Part shown: positions 53,371 to 61,834 of the stretch, piece by piece | How positions within the stretch are numbered: position 1 is the first letter of the stretch | Layout of the letters: each line of letters begins with the position of its first letter | DNA from: Rhodococcus sp. 1168 | GTDB lineage: Bacteria; Actinomycetota; Actinomycetes; Mycobacteriales; Mycobacteriaceae | NCBI RefSeq assembly: GCF_002091955.1 | Contig: NZ_MKKY01000035.1 | Coordinates: forward strand, 1-64,000 | DNA length: 64,000 bases | Direction of reading: 5' to 3' | Translations under genes and position numbers: made by a program | The notes under the pieces: model-generated | Told to the model about the DNA's origin: nothing | What the model saw: only the letters and a program-made list of their open reading frames with translations | Database searches by the model: none

Positions 53371-55050
53371 CTCGGCAGCATCCGACGCTGCCTCGAAGTA
53401 CCACGCCATCACCAGCGCACCCGGGTCGGTGACACCGCGGGCCGCCTCGCCGACGTACGACGCACGGCCACGGTTCGCCGTCAGTTCCCTGGTGGATGCG
53501 GCACCTTCCATGGCAGCCACGGCGGCCGCCTGGAGCCCGGCAACCAGTGACGTCGCCCCTTCCAACGCTGCCCCTTCCAACGCTGCCACGGCAGGAGCAA
53601 TAGCGTCGACCATGGTCTTGTCGCCGACCTGCGCGCCGCCGAGCTCGGTGATGCTGTCCAGTCCGTGCCGTGCGGCGCGCGCGATGGCGTCGAGGTCTAC
53701 GGTCTTACCGAGTGCACGGTAGAACTGCCGAAACCATAGCCCGAACAGTGCACCGGACGTTCCGCCCGCGTGACCCAGGTATGCCTCGGACACCGCCTCG
53801 AATACTGTTGCAGCCGGGAGTTCTTCGCGGATGCTGTCGAGATCGAGCCGATGGAGCGCGGCCACCATGTTGGTTCCGAAGTCCCCATCCCCGGCTTTCC
53901 GGTCCAGATCTGTCAAGTCCGGTTCTTCGTCGAGCACTCGCCGCACCCAACTCGATACCCATTCACCCACGAATATGCTTGCGTCACTGCTCGTTACACT
54001 AGGGGTGAAGCTCGGACCGAAACTGCCTCGTTCGCCGACACCGTGATACTCCGATTGCGCAGCATTGGGCCACCCGGGCGCGGATGTCGGCGCATCCCAC
54101 AGTCGAAGAATCTCCTCGTCGACACGGACTAGCGTGATCGAAGCGCCTGCCATGTTCAGCGCCGTCACGAAGGTGCCGACGAGAGTGCGGGCTATAGTAA
54201 TTCCCTTGTCCGACAGGTACTCTGCCAGCTCACCGAACAGTAGATGCAGCTCCAGCGGATGGGTGCCGCCCAGACCGTTGACGAATGCGAGCACGGTGTC
54301 ACCGCGTTCGAGCGCGAGCGAAGCCACCACGGCGCCCGTCAGCTCGGCGACGATGTCTCGCGCCGACATCGTCGGAACACGAGACGTTCCGCGCTCGCCG
54401 TGGATACCGATGCCCAATTCGATCTCGTCTTCGGGCAGGTCGAACGACGGCGCAGCCGAACCGGGAAGAGTGCACGGCCCCAGGGCCACCGCCATGCTCC
54501 GCGCGTTCGACGCCACCCGACGACCCAGCGCTGCAACCGCCTCGAGCGAGTCGCCCCGTTGCGCCGCTGCACCACATACCTTTTCGACGACGACCGTCGC
54601 TGCAGTCCCGCGGCGGCCGGGGCCGTCCCCGTCGGATCGTTCGGTTGCGACGTCGTCGTCGACCAGAACGAAATCTGTTTCGATACCGTCCTCGCGCAAC
54701 AACTCCCGCGCGATGTGGAAGTTCATCACGTCACCGGTGTAGTTCTTGACGATGTGCAACACGCCGCCGCCTGCACTGATCGCCCTGGACGCTTCATGCA
54801 CCTGCAGTGCGTTCGGAGAGGTGAACACCAGCCCAGGGCAGACTGCGGTGAGCATCCCTTCGCCGATGAAGCCTGCGTGCATCGGTTCGTGGCCTGATCC
54901 GCCACCCGACAGCAACGCGACCCTGCCCTGCGGGATTCGGTCGCGTCGGGAAAGAAATCCTGGATCGGGCTGCCAGGCAATATCGTCGGTGGAAGCCACC
55001 AGGCCGCGTAGTGCGTCGGCAACAAACGTGTCGGCTGAGTTGACGAACAT
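53353..55050 (-). CDS. Fused dihydroxyacetone kinase (DhaK-DhaL)
   Basis: A 565-residue ATP-dependent kinase. DhaK domain (about residues 1-330): GGGSGHEPMHAGF, NYTGDVMNF and the substrate-binding His217 in GIGIHGERG. DhaL domain (about 360-565): AGDGDFGTNM nucleotide site, GGTSGALFG and VGDKTMVDA. The single-chain form is the ATP-dependent (Citrobacter) type rather than the PTS-dependent DhaKLM set. A 15-bp tandem duplication makes ALEGA occur twice near residue 495. No glycerol dehydrogenase neighbour is seen. Confidence 0.92.
   Translation of the reverse strand: MFVNSADTFVADALRGLVASTDDIAWQPDPGFLSRRDRIPQGRVALLSGGGSGHEPMHAGFIGEGMLTAVCPGLVFTSPNALQVHEASRAISAGGGVLHIVKNYTGDVMNFHIARELLREDGIETDFVLVDDDVATERSDGDGPGRRGTAATVVVEKVCGAAAQRGDSLEAVAALGRRVASNARSMAVALGPCTLPGSAAPSFDLPEDEIELGIGIHGERGTSRVPTMSARDIVAELTGAVVASLALERGDTVLAFVNGLGGTHPLELHLLFGELAEYLSDKGITIARTLVGTFVTALNMAGASITLVRVDEEILRLWDAPTSAPGWPNAAQSEYHGVGERGSFGPSFTPSVTSSDASIFVGEWVSSWVRRVLDEEPDLTDLDRKAGDGDFGTNMVAALHRLDLDSIREELPAATVFEAVSEAYLGHAGGTSGALFGLWFRQFYRALGKTVDLDAIARAARHGLDSITELGGAQVGDKTMVDAIAPAVAALEGAALEGATSLVAGLQAAAVAAMEGAASTRELTANRGRASYVGEAARGVTDPGALVMAWYFEAASDAAESVLAQ
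53556..53585. repeat. Perfect 15-bp tandem duplication in the dihydroxyacetone kinase gene
   Basis: GCCCCTTCCAACGCT is present twice, head to tail, inside the DhaL part of the kinase gene. It encodes an extra AlaLeuGluGlyAla unit in a helix next to the active-site loop region. The frame is kept. Confidence 0.8.
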
Positions 55051-55163
55051 CTCTCCACACTAGCCAGAGAGCGACTGCAGTCCTGATCGACGTGGCAACT
55101 GTTCTCGATGCGACTTCGCCTCGACTGCTCATTATTGCTGGTCGCCACCGATAGGGTGGCGGT

Positions 55164-55520
55164 ATGGAATTCGTATACAACGTCGTGGTGCTGGTGCACC
55201 TTGTCGCAATGGCCGCCATCGTGGGCGGGTATCTCACAGTAATAAAGGCACCGCGCATCACCGAGGTGATGGTGTGGGGCGCGCGGATCGCGTTCTTGGC
55301 CGGCATCGTCCTCGTCGGATTGGGCGAGAGCGTGGATTCGCTGGGCAAGGACTACAACATGGGGAAGATCGGCGTGAAGTTGCTCGTCGGCTTGGCGGTC
55401 GTCGCCTGTGCCGAGATCGCGCGCGCCCGGCAGAAGCGCTCCGAGCCAGTAGTGAACCTGGTACATGCTGCCGGTGGACTGGCGATCGTGAATGTGATTG
55501 TCGCCGTGCTCTGGAACTAG
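55164..55520 (+). CDS. Small four-helix membrane protein
   Basis: A 118-residue protein with four hydrophobic helices and the GGYLTVIKAPRITEVMVWGARIAF type of pattern seen in uncharacterised actinobacterial membrane proteins (related to CopD/DUF2231-like helices). No RBS of note; start ATG at 55164 fits. Function unknown. It stands alone between kinase and SDR genes. Confidence 0.6.
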   Translation: MEFVYNVVVLVHLVAMAAIVGGYLTVIKAPRITEVMVWGARIAFLAGIVLVGLGESVDSLGKDYNMGKIGVKLLVGLAVVACAEIARARQKRSEPVVNLVHAAGGLAIVNVIVAVLWN

Positions 55521-55599
55521 CGCACAAGAATAGACCGACACTGCGTCGACCCTGCGCCTATTTCGGTCATAGGCAGATCCGATTCGCCGAAGGTAACCT

Positions 55600-56505
55600 T
55601 TGCCCGTGCCAGACAACAAGCAGCGAAATGTCATTCTCACCGGCGGAAACACTGGTATCGGTTACTTCACAGCACTCGAACTGGTCAAGCAGGGCGACCA
55701 CGTCACTTTGGCCTGCCGAAACTTGGACAAGGCGAACAGGGCGGCGGAGAAAATCGCCGTAGAGGCACCCGAAGGTACCGTCGACACCGCACATCTCGAC
55801 CTCGCCGACCTCGGTTCGGTCCGCGAGTTCGCCGAGTCCGCCCCGAGGACTCTCGACGTTCTGATCAACAATGCGGGCGTGATGATGCCGGCGAGGAGAG
55901 CGGAAACCAAGGATGGTTTCGAGCTCCAATTCGGAACCAACCACCTGGGGCACTTCGCCCTGACCGGCCACCTGCTGCCGAATTTGCGTGCAGCAGATCA
56001 CGCGACGGTCGTGACCGTCTCCTCGGTTGCGCACAAGCAGGGACCGAAGTTGGACTTCGACGACCTGCAAGCCATCAACGGTTATCAACCGCAGCGGATG
56101 TATGCCAATTCGAAGCTCGCGAATCTACTGTTCGCTCTCGAACTGCAACGCAGGCTGGACAGGGCGGGAATCCCGATCACCAGCAATGCAGCGCACCCGG
56201 GTATTTCCGAGACTGCGCTCTACACCAGCCCGGACGGTTTGGGGAGTTCGAAGATCGCCGCCCTCGCAGCGTCGATAGGGATCAAGTTCATATCCCAGTC
56301 CGCACGCGCAGGTGCTCTTCCTACGCTGTACGCCCTCGAGAGCGGCGGGCCGGGCTCGTACAGCGGACCTACCTCGTTGTTCGAATCCAGGGGCGTCCCC
56401 GGTCCGGCCAAAATGTCGTCCAAAGCTCAGGACGCGGAACTTGCCGAAAAGCTTTGGTACGCAAGTGAAAGACTCACCGGGATCACGTATGACTTTGGAA
56501 AGTAA
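55600..56505 (+). CDS. Short-chain dehydrogenase (protochlorophyllide-reductase-like SDR)
   Basis: A 301-residue oxidoreductase with cofactor motif TGGNTGIG near 13-20, LINNAGVM, the catalytic YANSKLAN (Tyr-x3-Lys) and Ser in TVSSVAHKQG. The long C-terminal part and overall style match the retinol-dehydrogenase/POR-like SDRs common in Rhodococcus, which act on varied ketones or alcohols. The TTG at 55600 sits 6 bp after GAAGG; a GTG 6 bp further in is an alternative. Confidence 0.83.
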   Translation: MPVPDNKQRNVILTGGNTGIGYFTALELVKQGDHVTLACRNLDKANRAAEKIAVEAPEGTVDTAHLDLADLGSVREFAESAPRTLDVLINNAGVMMPARRAETKDGFELQFGTNHLGHFALTGHLLPNLRAADHATVVTVSSVAHKQGPKLDFDDLQAINGYQPQRMYANSKLANLLFALELQRRLDRAGIPITSNAAHPGISETALYTSPDGLGSSKIAALAASIGIKFISQSARAGALPTLYALESGGPGSYSGPTSLFESRGVPGPAKMSSKAQDAELAEKLWYASERLTGITYDFGK

Positions 56506-56583
56506 CTGAACGCTCTTGTGTAGCAATCACTTCTACCGCGACAGCCAACCGGCCGGACAATCTCGAACGAACGGGAGCACACA

Positions 56584-57396
56584 GTGATCGACAAGGACAG
56601 CATCGTAAAGGCACTCGTCGAGGAGTGGGCATCCATCGACGCGCTGGTGCGCGATCTGGACGAAGACCAGTGGGCCGCTACCACGCCCTGCCCGGGCTGG
56701 AGCGTTCACAATGTGATCGCGCATATCGTCGGCACCGAGCTCTCGCTCGCCGGGCAAACGCCTCCTGGATCCGACATCGACGTCAGCACACTCGCGCACG
56801 TACACAACGACATGGGCGTGCTCAACGAAAAGTGGATTCAGGCGTTCAGTCTACTGAGCCCCGCCGAGTTGATCGAGCGGTTCCGGACGGTCACGGGCGA
56901 TCGAGCTCGGACGCTCGAAGCGATGTCGGACGAGGACTTCGCAGCACCTTCGTGGACCCCCGCCGGACAAGCGACGTACGGACGATTCATGCGTATCCGA
57001 GTATTCGACTGCTGGATGCACGAGCAGGACATCCGCGACGCCATCGGGACGCCCGGCGGTATGGACAGCGTCTCCGCCGACTACTCGGTCGACGAAATCG
57101 TCCAAGGACTCGGATACATCGTCGGCAAACTAGGCAAAGCACCCGACGGCTCGTCGGTCACCTTCGACCTGACCGGTAGCCGGCCCCGCCGCGCGCACGT
57201 CGACGTCACCGGGCGAGCACAGGTCGTCGAAGAACTGGCCGGCCCCGCGACGGTCACGATCGTGCTGCCGACCGGGGATTTTACAAGACTGTGTGGTGGC
57301 CGGATCGACGCTTCCGTTGCGCTCGACCGGATCGAAACTCTCGGCGATGAGGCGCTCGGCCTGCAGATCGTCCAATCGTTGGCGTTCACCAAATAG
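56584..57396 (+). CDS. Maleylpyruvate isomerase family mycothiol-dependent enzyme
   Basis: A 270-residue DinB/MDMPI-fold protein. The N-terminal domain (about 1-160) has the CPGWSVHNVIAHIVGTE and later WMHEQDIRDA segments that supply the metal-binding histidines and acidic residue; a C-terminal SCP2-like MDMPI domain follows. Family members use mycothiol as cofactor, so this also supports an actinomycete host. GTG start after GGAGC. Substrate not assignable. Confidence 0.83.
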   Translation: MIDKDSIVKALVEEWASIDALVRDLDEDQWAATTPCPGWSVHNVIAHIVGTELSLAGQTPPGSDIDVSTLAHVHNDMGVLNEKWIQAFSLLSPAELIERFRTVTGDRARTLEAMSDEDFAAPSWTPAGQATYGRFMRIRVFDCWMHEQDIRDAIGTPGGMDSVSADYSVDEIVQGLGYIVGKLGKAPDGSSVTFDLTGSRPRRAHVDVTGRAQVVEELAGPATVTIVLPTGDFTRLCGGRIDASVALDRIETLGDEALGLQIVQSLAFTK

Positions 57397-57408
57397 TTCC
57401 TGCCCGCG

Positions 57409-57906
57409 CTACGCCCCGGGGCCGTCGAGATATCTGGCTACCGGGGCACGTAGAGACTCGGCTCGGTACCCACGCATCAACGCAACCGCGATGAGCCCTT
57501 CGCACAAGGCGAGAAATCCCTCTCCTTGCCCTTCGTCGCCGAGCAGCTCAACGGCACCCTCGACTGAAAACAGACACCGCGCCAGACGCTCGCGTGCAGC
57601 GGGATCGACGGTCGGATCGATGGTCAGCGCGTGCCGTGCTCTCAGTTGATCCGCACGTTCGGTCAGGAGATCTGCCAGATAGGCGACCGTCGTCTCCACG
57701 GGATCGCCGGAGGTCGCTTGTCCGAACGCTGCACGTGATGACTCCGTGATTCGTTCGGCCACCGCGAGCTTCGCAGCGGGATGTGGCGGCCTCGACATGG
57801 CGAGGATTTCGAGCAGACTGTGCGAGCTGACTGAAGAAAGTAAGAGAGACACCCACTGCTGACGGCGGTCGGGGGCGACAGCAGCAGCGGGTGTCTCATT
57901 GTTCAT
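57409..57906 (-). CDS. Hypothetical protein
   Basis: Best start is the ATG at 57906, giving 165 residues; starts up to 72 bp upstream or an ATG at 57799 are possible. The C-terminal 110 residues are strongly helical (VETTVAYLADLLTERADQLRAR and ARERLARCLFSVEGAVELL) and resemble a TetR ligand-binding domain without a recognisable helix-turn-helix. Converges with the MDMPI gene by 12 bp and diverges from the luciferase-like gene. Function unknown. Confidence 0.5.
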   Translation of the reverse strand: MNNETPAAAVAPDRRQQWVSLLLSSVSSHSLLEILAMSRPPHPAAKLAVAERITESSRAAFGQATSGDPVETTVAYLADLLTERADQLRARHALTIDPTVDPAARERLARCLFSVEGAVELLGDEGQGEGFLALCEGLIAVALMRGYRAESLRAPVARYLDGPGA

Positions 57907-58003
57907 TCGCCGCAGGTGGGAAGGCGGATGGGTCAGGGTTGAAAATTTCTTTTTCCTGGCGAACGGAATAGTTCTCACGGGTACCTGGTTACCGTAGAAG
58001 TCA

Positions 58004-58015
58004 ATGCAAACGCAT
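58004..58015. promoter_or_regulatory. Dyad ATGC-AAAC-GCAT upstream of luciferase-like gene
   Basis: A small perfect dyad 37 bp upstream of the monooxygenase start, in a 146-bp intergenic space. It might be the operator of the MarR regulator encoded at the end of the same transcript. Evidence is weak because the arms are only 4 bp. Confidence 0.3.
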
Positions 58016-58052
58016 GAACTTTAGTCTCGACAACTCGGTGCTAGGAGCAGAC

Positions 58053-59147
58053 ATGCAATTCGGAATCTTCACCGTCGGCGACGTCACGGTCGACCCGACC
58101 ACAGGGCAGGCGCCCGCCGAGCATGAGCGCATCAAGGCGATGGTCACCATCGCCAAGCACGCCGAGGACGTCGGCCTCGACGTCTTCGCGACGGGAGAAC
58201 ATCACAACCGTCCATTCGTACCGTCCTCACCGACGACGATGCTCGGATACATTGCTGCCCAGACCGAGAAGCTGATTCTTTCCACGTCCACGACACTGAT
58301 CACCACCAACGACCCGGTGAAGATCGCCGAGGACTACGCAATGCTTCAGCATCTCTCCGAAGGACGCGTCGACCTCATCATGGGCCGCGGCAACTCGGCA
58401 CCGGTGTATCCATGGTTCGGTCAGGACATCCGTCAGGGCATTCCACTGGCCCTCGAGAACTACCAGCTGCTCCGACGCCTGTGGACCGAGGATGTCGTCA
58501 CCTGGAAGGGCAACTTCCGCACCCCGCTCGACAACTTCACCTCCACGCCCCGCCCACTCGACGACATTCCGCCGTTCGTCTGGCACGGTTCGATTCGGAG
58601 CCCGGAGATAGCCGAGATCGCGGCGTACCACGGCGACGGATTCTTCGCGAACAACATCTTCTGGCCGAAGGAGCACTACATTGCGCTCATCGATCTCTAC
58701 CGCGAACGCTACGAGCACTACGGACACGGCCGCGCAGACCAGGCGATCGTCGGCCTCGGTGGCCAGGCGTTCATGAGGAAGAACAGTCAGGATGCGGTGA
58801 ACGAGTTCCGTCCATACTTCGACAACGCGCCCGTGTACGGACACGGCCCGACCATGGAGGAGTTCACCGAGCAGACCCCACTGACGGTCGGTTCACCGCA
58901 GCAGGTGATCGAGAAGACGTTGGCGTTCGCAGACTTCTTCGGTGACTACCAACGCCAGTTGTTCCTGATGGATCACGCTGGGCTGCCCCTGAAGACCGTA
59001 CTCGAGCAGCTCGACCTTCTCGGCGAGGAAGTGGTGCCGACACTGCGCAAGGAATTCGCTGCACGTCGCCCCGAAGGAGTCCCGGAGAACCCGCCAACGC
59101 ACTCGACGATGCTTGCGAAAAAGAATGCTGTCAGTGTCTCCGTCTAG
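58053..59147 (+). CDS. Luciferase-like flavin monooxygenase (LLM class, CE1758-like)
   Basis: A 364-residue flavin-dependent oxidoreductase of the bacterial luciferase fold: start MQFGIFTVGDV, VGLDVFATGEHH, LGYIAAQTEKLILSTSTTLI, and GRVDLIMGRGNS. ATG at 58053 with AGGAG upstream is preferred; the frame begins 39 bp earlier. It uses FMN from a separate reductase; members oxidise aromatic or sulfur-containing substrates. The MarR regulator gene overlaps its end by 23 bp, so both are co-transcribed. Confidence 0.87.
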   Translation: MQFGIFTVGDVTVDPTTGQAPAEHERIKAMVTIAKHAEDVGLDVFATGEHHNRPFVPSSPTTMLGYIAAQTEKLILSTSTTLITTNDPVKIAEDYAMLQHLSEGRVDLIMGRGNSAPVYPWFGQDIRQGIPLALENYQLLRRLWTEDVVTWKGNFRTPLDNFTSTPRPLDDIPPFVWHGSIRSPEIAEIAAYHGDGFFANNIFWPKEHYIALIDLYRERYEHYGHGRADQAIVGLGGQAFMRKNSQDAVNEFRPYFDNAPVYGHGPTMEEFTEQTPLTVGSPQQVIEKTLAFADFFGDYQRQLFLMDHAGLPLKTVLEQLDLLGEEVVPTLRKEFAARRPEGVPENPPTHSTMLAKKNAVSVSV

Positions 59148-59589
59148 CACCGAGCTGGCAGTCGATGCCTGGGAGGCCTTGTTTCGCTCCCAGGTATCTC
59201 TGATGCGTCGGTTCACCGCCGACGACATCTGGGATCCGATCAGCCTGCGCGAATACGACGTCCTGTTCACATTGAGCAAGTGTCCCGAATCGGGGCTTCG
59301 GCTTCATGATCTGAATCGCGAAATCCTGCTCAGTCAACCCTCGCTCAGCAGGATGTGCGAGCGGCTCGAAAAGCTGGGATATGTAGCCCGACAGCAGGAT
59401 CCGGACGACAAGCGTGGAACTGTCGTCGCACTCACCGACAAGGGACTTGCGGTCCAGCGGTCTATCGGCCTCAAACACGTTTCCCGAATACGGCGGTATG
59501 TCGGCGAGGCACTCGACGACCAGGAATTGGCCCAGCTCGAAAGGCTGTGCACCAAACTCCGACTCGCACAGGTCGACATCGGGGAGTGA
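59125..59589 (+). CDS. MarR-family regulator
   Basis: A 154-residue winged-helix regulator. Recognition region LRLHDLNREILLSQPSLSRMCERLEKLGYVARQQDPDDKRG (about residues 55-95) contains the helix-turn-helix and wing; conserved Asp-Lys-Arg-Gly in the wing is present. Start ATG 59125 or GTG 59134. It overlaps the monooxygenase gene and probably controls it. Two cysteines (CPES, RLCTK) could sense oxidation but this is not established. Confidence 0.85.
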   Translation: MLSVSPSSTELAVDAWEALFRSQVSLMRRFTADDIWDPISLREYDVLFTLSKCPESGLRLHDLNREILLSQPSLSRMCERLEKLGYVARQQDPDDKRGTVVALTDKGLAVQRSIGLKHVSRIRRYVGEALDDQELAQLERLCTKLRLAQVDIGE

Positions 59590-59590
59590 G

Positions 59591-60169
59591 CTAGAAGAGA
59601 GTCGCTACCTCGTCGGCAGGTTGTGCGGCCTTGGCTTGCTTGCTCGCAACCGGCTTGTTCGGCGCAACCTTCGCAGGCGCAGCCTTCGCAGGTACAGCCT
59701 TCGCAGGCGCAGCCTTCCCGGCCGTTGCCACTGCTCCGGAAGCGGCGACGGCGCGCGCGGCTTCACCGGCCAGAGCGTCGGCAGCTTCGTTGAAGTGATT
59801 TCCGACGTGTCCGCGTACCCAACGGAACCGGACCGGCCCGGTGCGCTCGGTGATCGCGGCATCGATGCTCTTGATGAGTTCGATGTTGCTGACCGGGGAA
59901 CCGGAGGAGGTTATCCACCCTTTGCGCTTCCATCCGGGAAGCCATTCGGATGCGCACTTGATGGCGTACTGGGAATCCGACTCGATGGACAACGGCTCGT
60001 CGCCGGGATGGGCGAGAATTGCTTCGAGGAGAGCCCGTAACTCGGCGATCTGATTGGTTCCCGACGGCTCGCCGCCGGAGTTGCTGGGACCGGTGTGATC
60101 GACCCAAGCCCACCCGATTGCGCCTCCCGGATTACGCAGACACGAGCCGTCCGTACTCACAATGATCAC
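59591..60169 (-). CDS. rnhA: Ribonuclease HI with Ala/Pro/Lys-rich tail
   Basis: A 192-residue enzyme that cleaves RNA in RNA-DNA hybrids. The four catalytic acidic residues are visible: Asp7 (STDGS), Glu43 (AELRALLEA), Asp65 (ESDSQY) and Asp131 (FNEAAD). The last 50 residues form a low-complexity basic tail with repeats of the form KAAPAK/KAVPAK, longer than in E. coli RNase HI, which is likely flexible and may bind nucleic acid or partner proteins. Stop is 1 bp from the MarR gene's stop. Confidence 0.92.
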   Translation of the reverse strand: MIIVSTDGSCLRNPGGAIGWAWVDHTGPSNSGGEPSGTNQIAELRALLEAILAHPGDEPLSIESDSQYAIKCASEWLPGWKRKGWITSSGSPVSNIELIKSIDAAITERTGPVRFRWVRGHVGNHFNEAADALAGEAARAVAASGAVATAGKAAPAKAVPAKAAPAKVAPNKPVASKQAKAAQPADEVATLF

Positions 60170-60265
60170 GAAGCAGGACCCTACTTCGGTCCTCCGACAA
60201 ACAACAGGCGCCGCGCTGGATTGGATAGTGTCGGTGCGAAACTGAAACCGGCAGGATCATCACGT

Positions 60266-60642
60266 GTGAGCAATTGCGTGCCCTCGTCGTTCGAAGCTCT
60301 TGTCGCCCGGGAATCCGACGGGATCGTGCTCGCTCCGGAATCGGTGGACTTGTCGTTTCCACCGGCGCCCGCCGACCGATCGGGCGTAGTCACCATCGCT
60401 GTGCAGTATTCGTCGGTCGACTTCGACGACGCTTTGGCGATCACTCCGAAAAATGGCGTCGTACGCGAAATCCGATCATTCCCGGAAGCGATATCGCGGA
60501 CCCGTCGTCGATTCCACGAGCAGCGACTTCACTGGCGGGCAATCCGAGGTCGCTCACGGGTATGACATCGGCGCTGCGCAACACGGTGGTTACTCCGAAT
60601 TCGCCCGCATACCGGCAGAGTGCGTCGTTCCCCTGACAGCAG
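60266..60642 (+). pseudogene. Frameshifted remnant of a quinone oxidoreductase (YhdH/AcuI-type MDR)
   Basis: Three reading frames in succession encode pieces of the start of a zinc-free MDR enzyme: frame 1 from GTG 60266 reads FEALVARESDG then VAVQYSSVDFDDALAIT; frame 2 from about 60470 reads NPIIPGSDIA; frame 3 from about 60500 reads PVVDSTSSDFTGGQ and GGYSEFARIPAECVVPL. At least two indels (near 60470 and 60499) break it, and the remaining 200 codons of the family are missing. About 190 bp of unexplained sequence follows before the next gene. Confidence 0.75.
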
Positions 60643-60829
60643 TCGAGCGTGGGCGGGCAATCTGGCAGCAACTCGACACCGATATACGTCCGAGACACCT
60701 CGCCGCGCACGGCGGAGATTCCCGTGTCCGACGCCCAATCCGCTTTCGACCAGATCCGATAGCGCCGGAACACCGGTCGAACCGTCGTTTCGGTCGCCGG
60801 TCGGTTCTGAGCGCTAGGCTCGATCGGAC

Positions 60830-61771
60830 ATGATGTCCTCCGATCTCCACGCCGCCACGAACTCGGTCGTGACCGAGTTCGTTTCGGAGCACCCGATGGA
60901 CGTGGCGATGACGCTTTCCCCGCTTCGTCGAGGCAAAGGTGACCCCACTTTCGAGCGCGACTCAGCGGGCTCGGTGTGGCGAACCTCACGTCTGAAAACA
61001 GGCCTTCTCACATACCGCTTGACGCAAATTTCACGGTTCAGCGTTCGAAGCGAAGCCTGGGGACCCGGCGCTGCAGAGTTCACGGGCATGCTGCCCGCCC
61101 TACTGGGCATCGACGACGACGCGTCCGATTTCGCGCCCGAGCATCCGACGCTGATTCAGGCACATCGGGAGTTTCCACACCTCCGACTCGGCCGCACCGG
61201 CCTTGTCATGGAAGCGTTGGTGCCGGCCATTCTGGAACAGCGTGTGCACGGGATTTCAGCATTCGCGTCGTGGCGCCGACTCGTCACCAAGTTCGGCGAG
61301 CGCGCCCCTGGGCCGACGCCGAAGCCGATGTTCGTGCCACCCGCAGCGGAGGTGTGGCGCATGATCCCATCGTGGGAGTTTCATCTGGCGAATGTAGATC
61401 CGGCCAGGTCCAAGGCCATAGTTCGCTGCGCCCAGTCGGCCGGCAGGCTCGAAGAGACTGCGACGATGTCCGCCGCGGACGCGATGCGTCGGCTGCGGGC
61501 GATTCCGGGGGTCGGCGTCTGGACCGCCGCTGAGGTCGCGCAACGCGCATTCGGAGATCCCGACGCGTTGTCCGTGGGTGACTATCACTTGGCTGCCGTC
61601 GTGGGTTGGTCCTTGCTGGGACGCCCCCTCGACGATTCCGGCATGGTCGAGTACCTCGAACCTCTTGCACCACACAGGTTTCGGGCGGTGCGCCTTCTTG
61701 CAGTGAGCGGCAAGGCCGTCAAACCGAAGTTCGGACCTCGCACGCCGCTCGTCGACCACACCGGTCACTGA
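60830..61771 (+). CDS. DNA-3-methyladenine glycosylase II family protein
   Basis: A 313-residue base-excision-repair enzyme of the HhH-GPD superfamily, AlkA-like. The helix-hairpin-helix LRAIPGVGVWTAAEVAQRA and the downstream catalytic Asp in SVGDYHLAA are present at about residues 222-255. The start ATG at 60830 gives full length; the N-terminal region is the beta domain. It follows the pseudogene region and does not overlap a neighbour. Confidence 0.87.
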   Translation: MMSSDLHAATNSVVTEFVSEHPMDVAMTLSPLRRGKGDPTFERDSAGSVWRTSRLKTGLLTYRLTQISRFSVRSEAWGPGAAEFTGMLPALLGIDDDASDFAPEHPTLIQAHREFPHLRLGRTGLVMEALVPAILEQRVHGISAFASWRRLVTKFGERAPGPTPKPMFVPPAAEVWRMIPSWEFHLANVDPARSKAIVRCAQSAGRLEETATMSAADAMRRLRAIPGVGVWTAAEVAQRAFGDPDALSVGDYHLAAVVGWSLLGRPLDDSGMVEYLEPLAPHRFRAVRLLAVSGKAVKPKFGPRTPLVDHTGH

Positions 61772-61799
61772 CATCATCCGCATCGTGGAGTACAGTTAG

Positions 61800-61811
61800 T
61801 TGAAGCTTCAA
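61800..61811. promoter_or_regulatory. Perfect 12-bp palindrome TTGAAGCTTCAA upstream of VOC gene
   Basis: The palindrome lies 24 bp before the glyoxalase-fold gene start, inside the probable promoter. Similar perfect dyads are operators of MarR- or DUF24-type regulators in front of glyoxalase/dioxygenase-fold genes. No regulator gene is adjacent. Confidence 0.5.
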
Positions 61812-61834
61812 GTTCACTAGCAATCGAGGTCCCC

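Noticed and set aside
60643-60829. Minus-strand frame through this stretch (TVRPVFRRYRIWSKADWASD) considered as a gene fragment
   Set aside because: It extends into the start of the glycosylase gene, has no family resemblance and no start signal; left as unexplained DNA beside the pseudogene.
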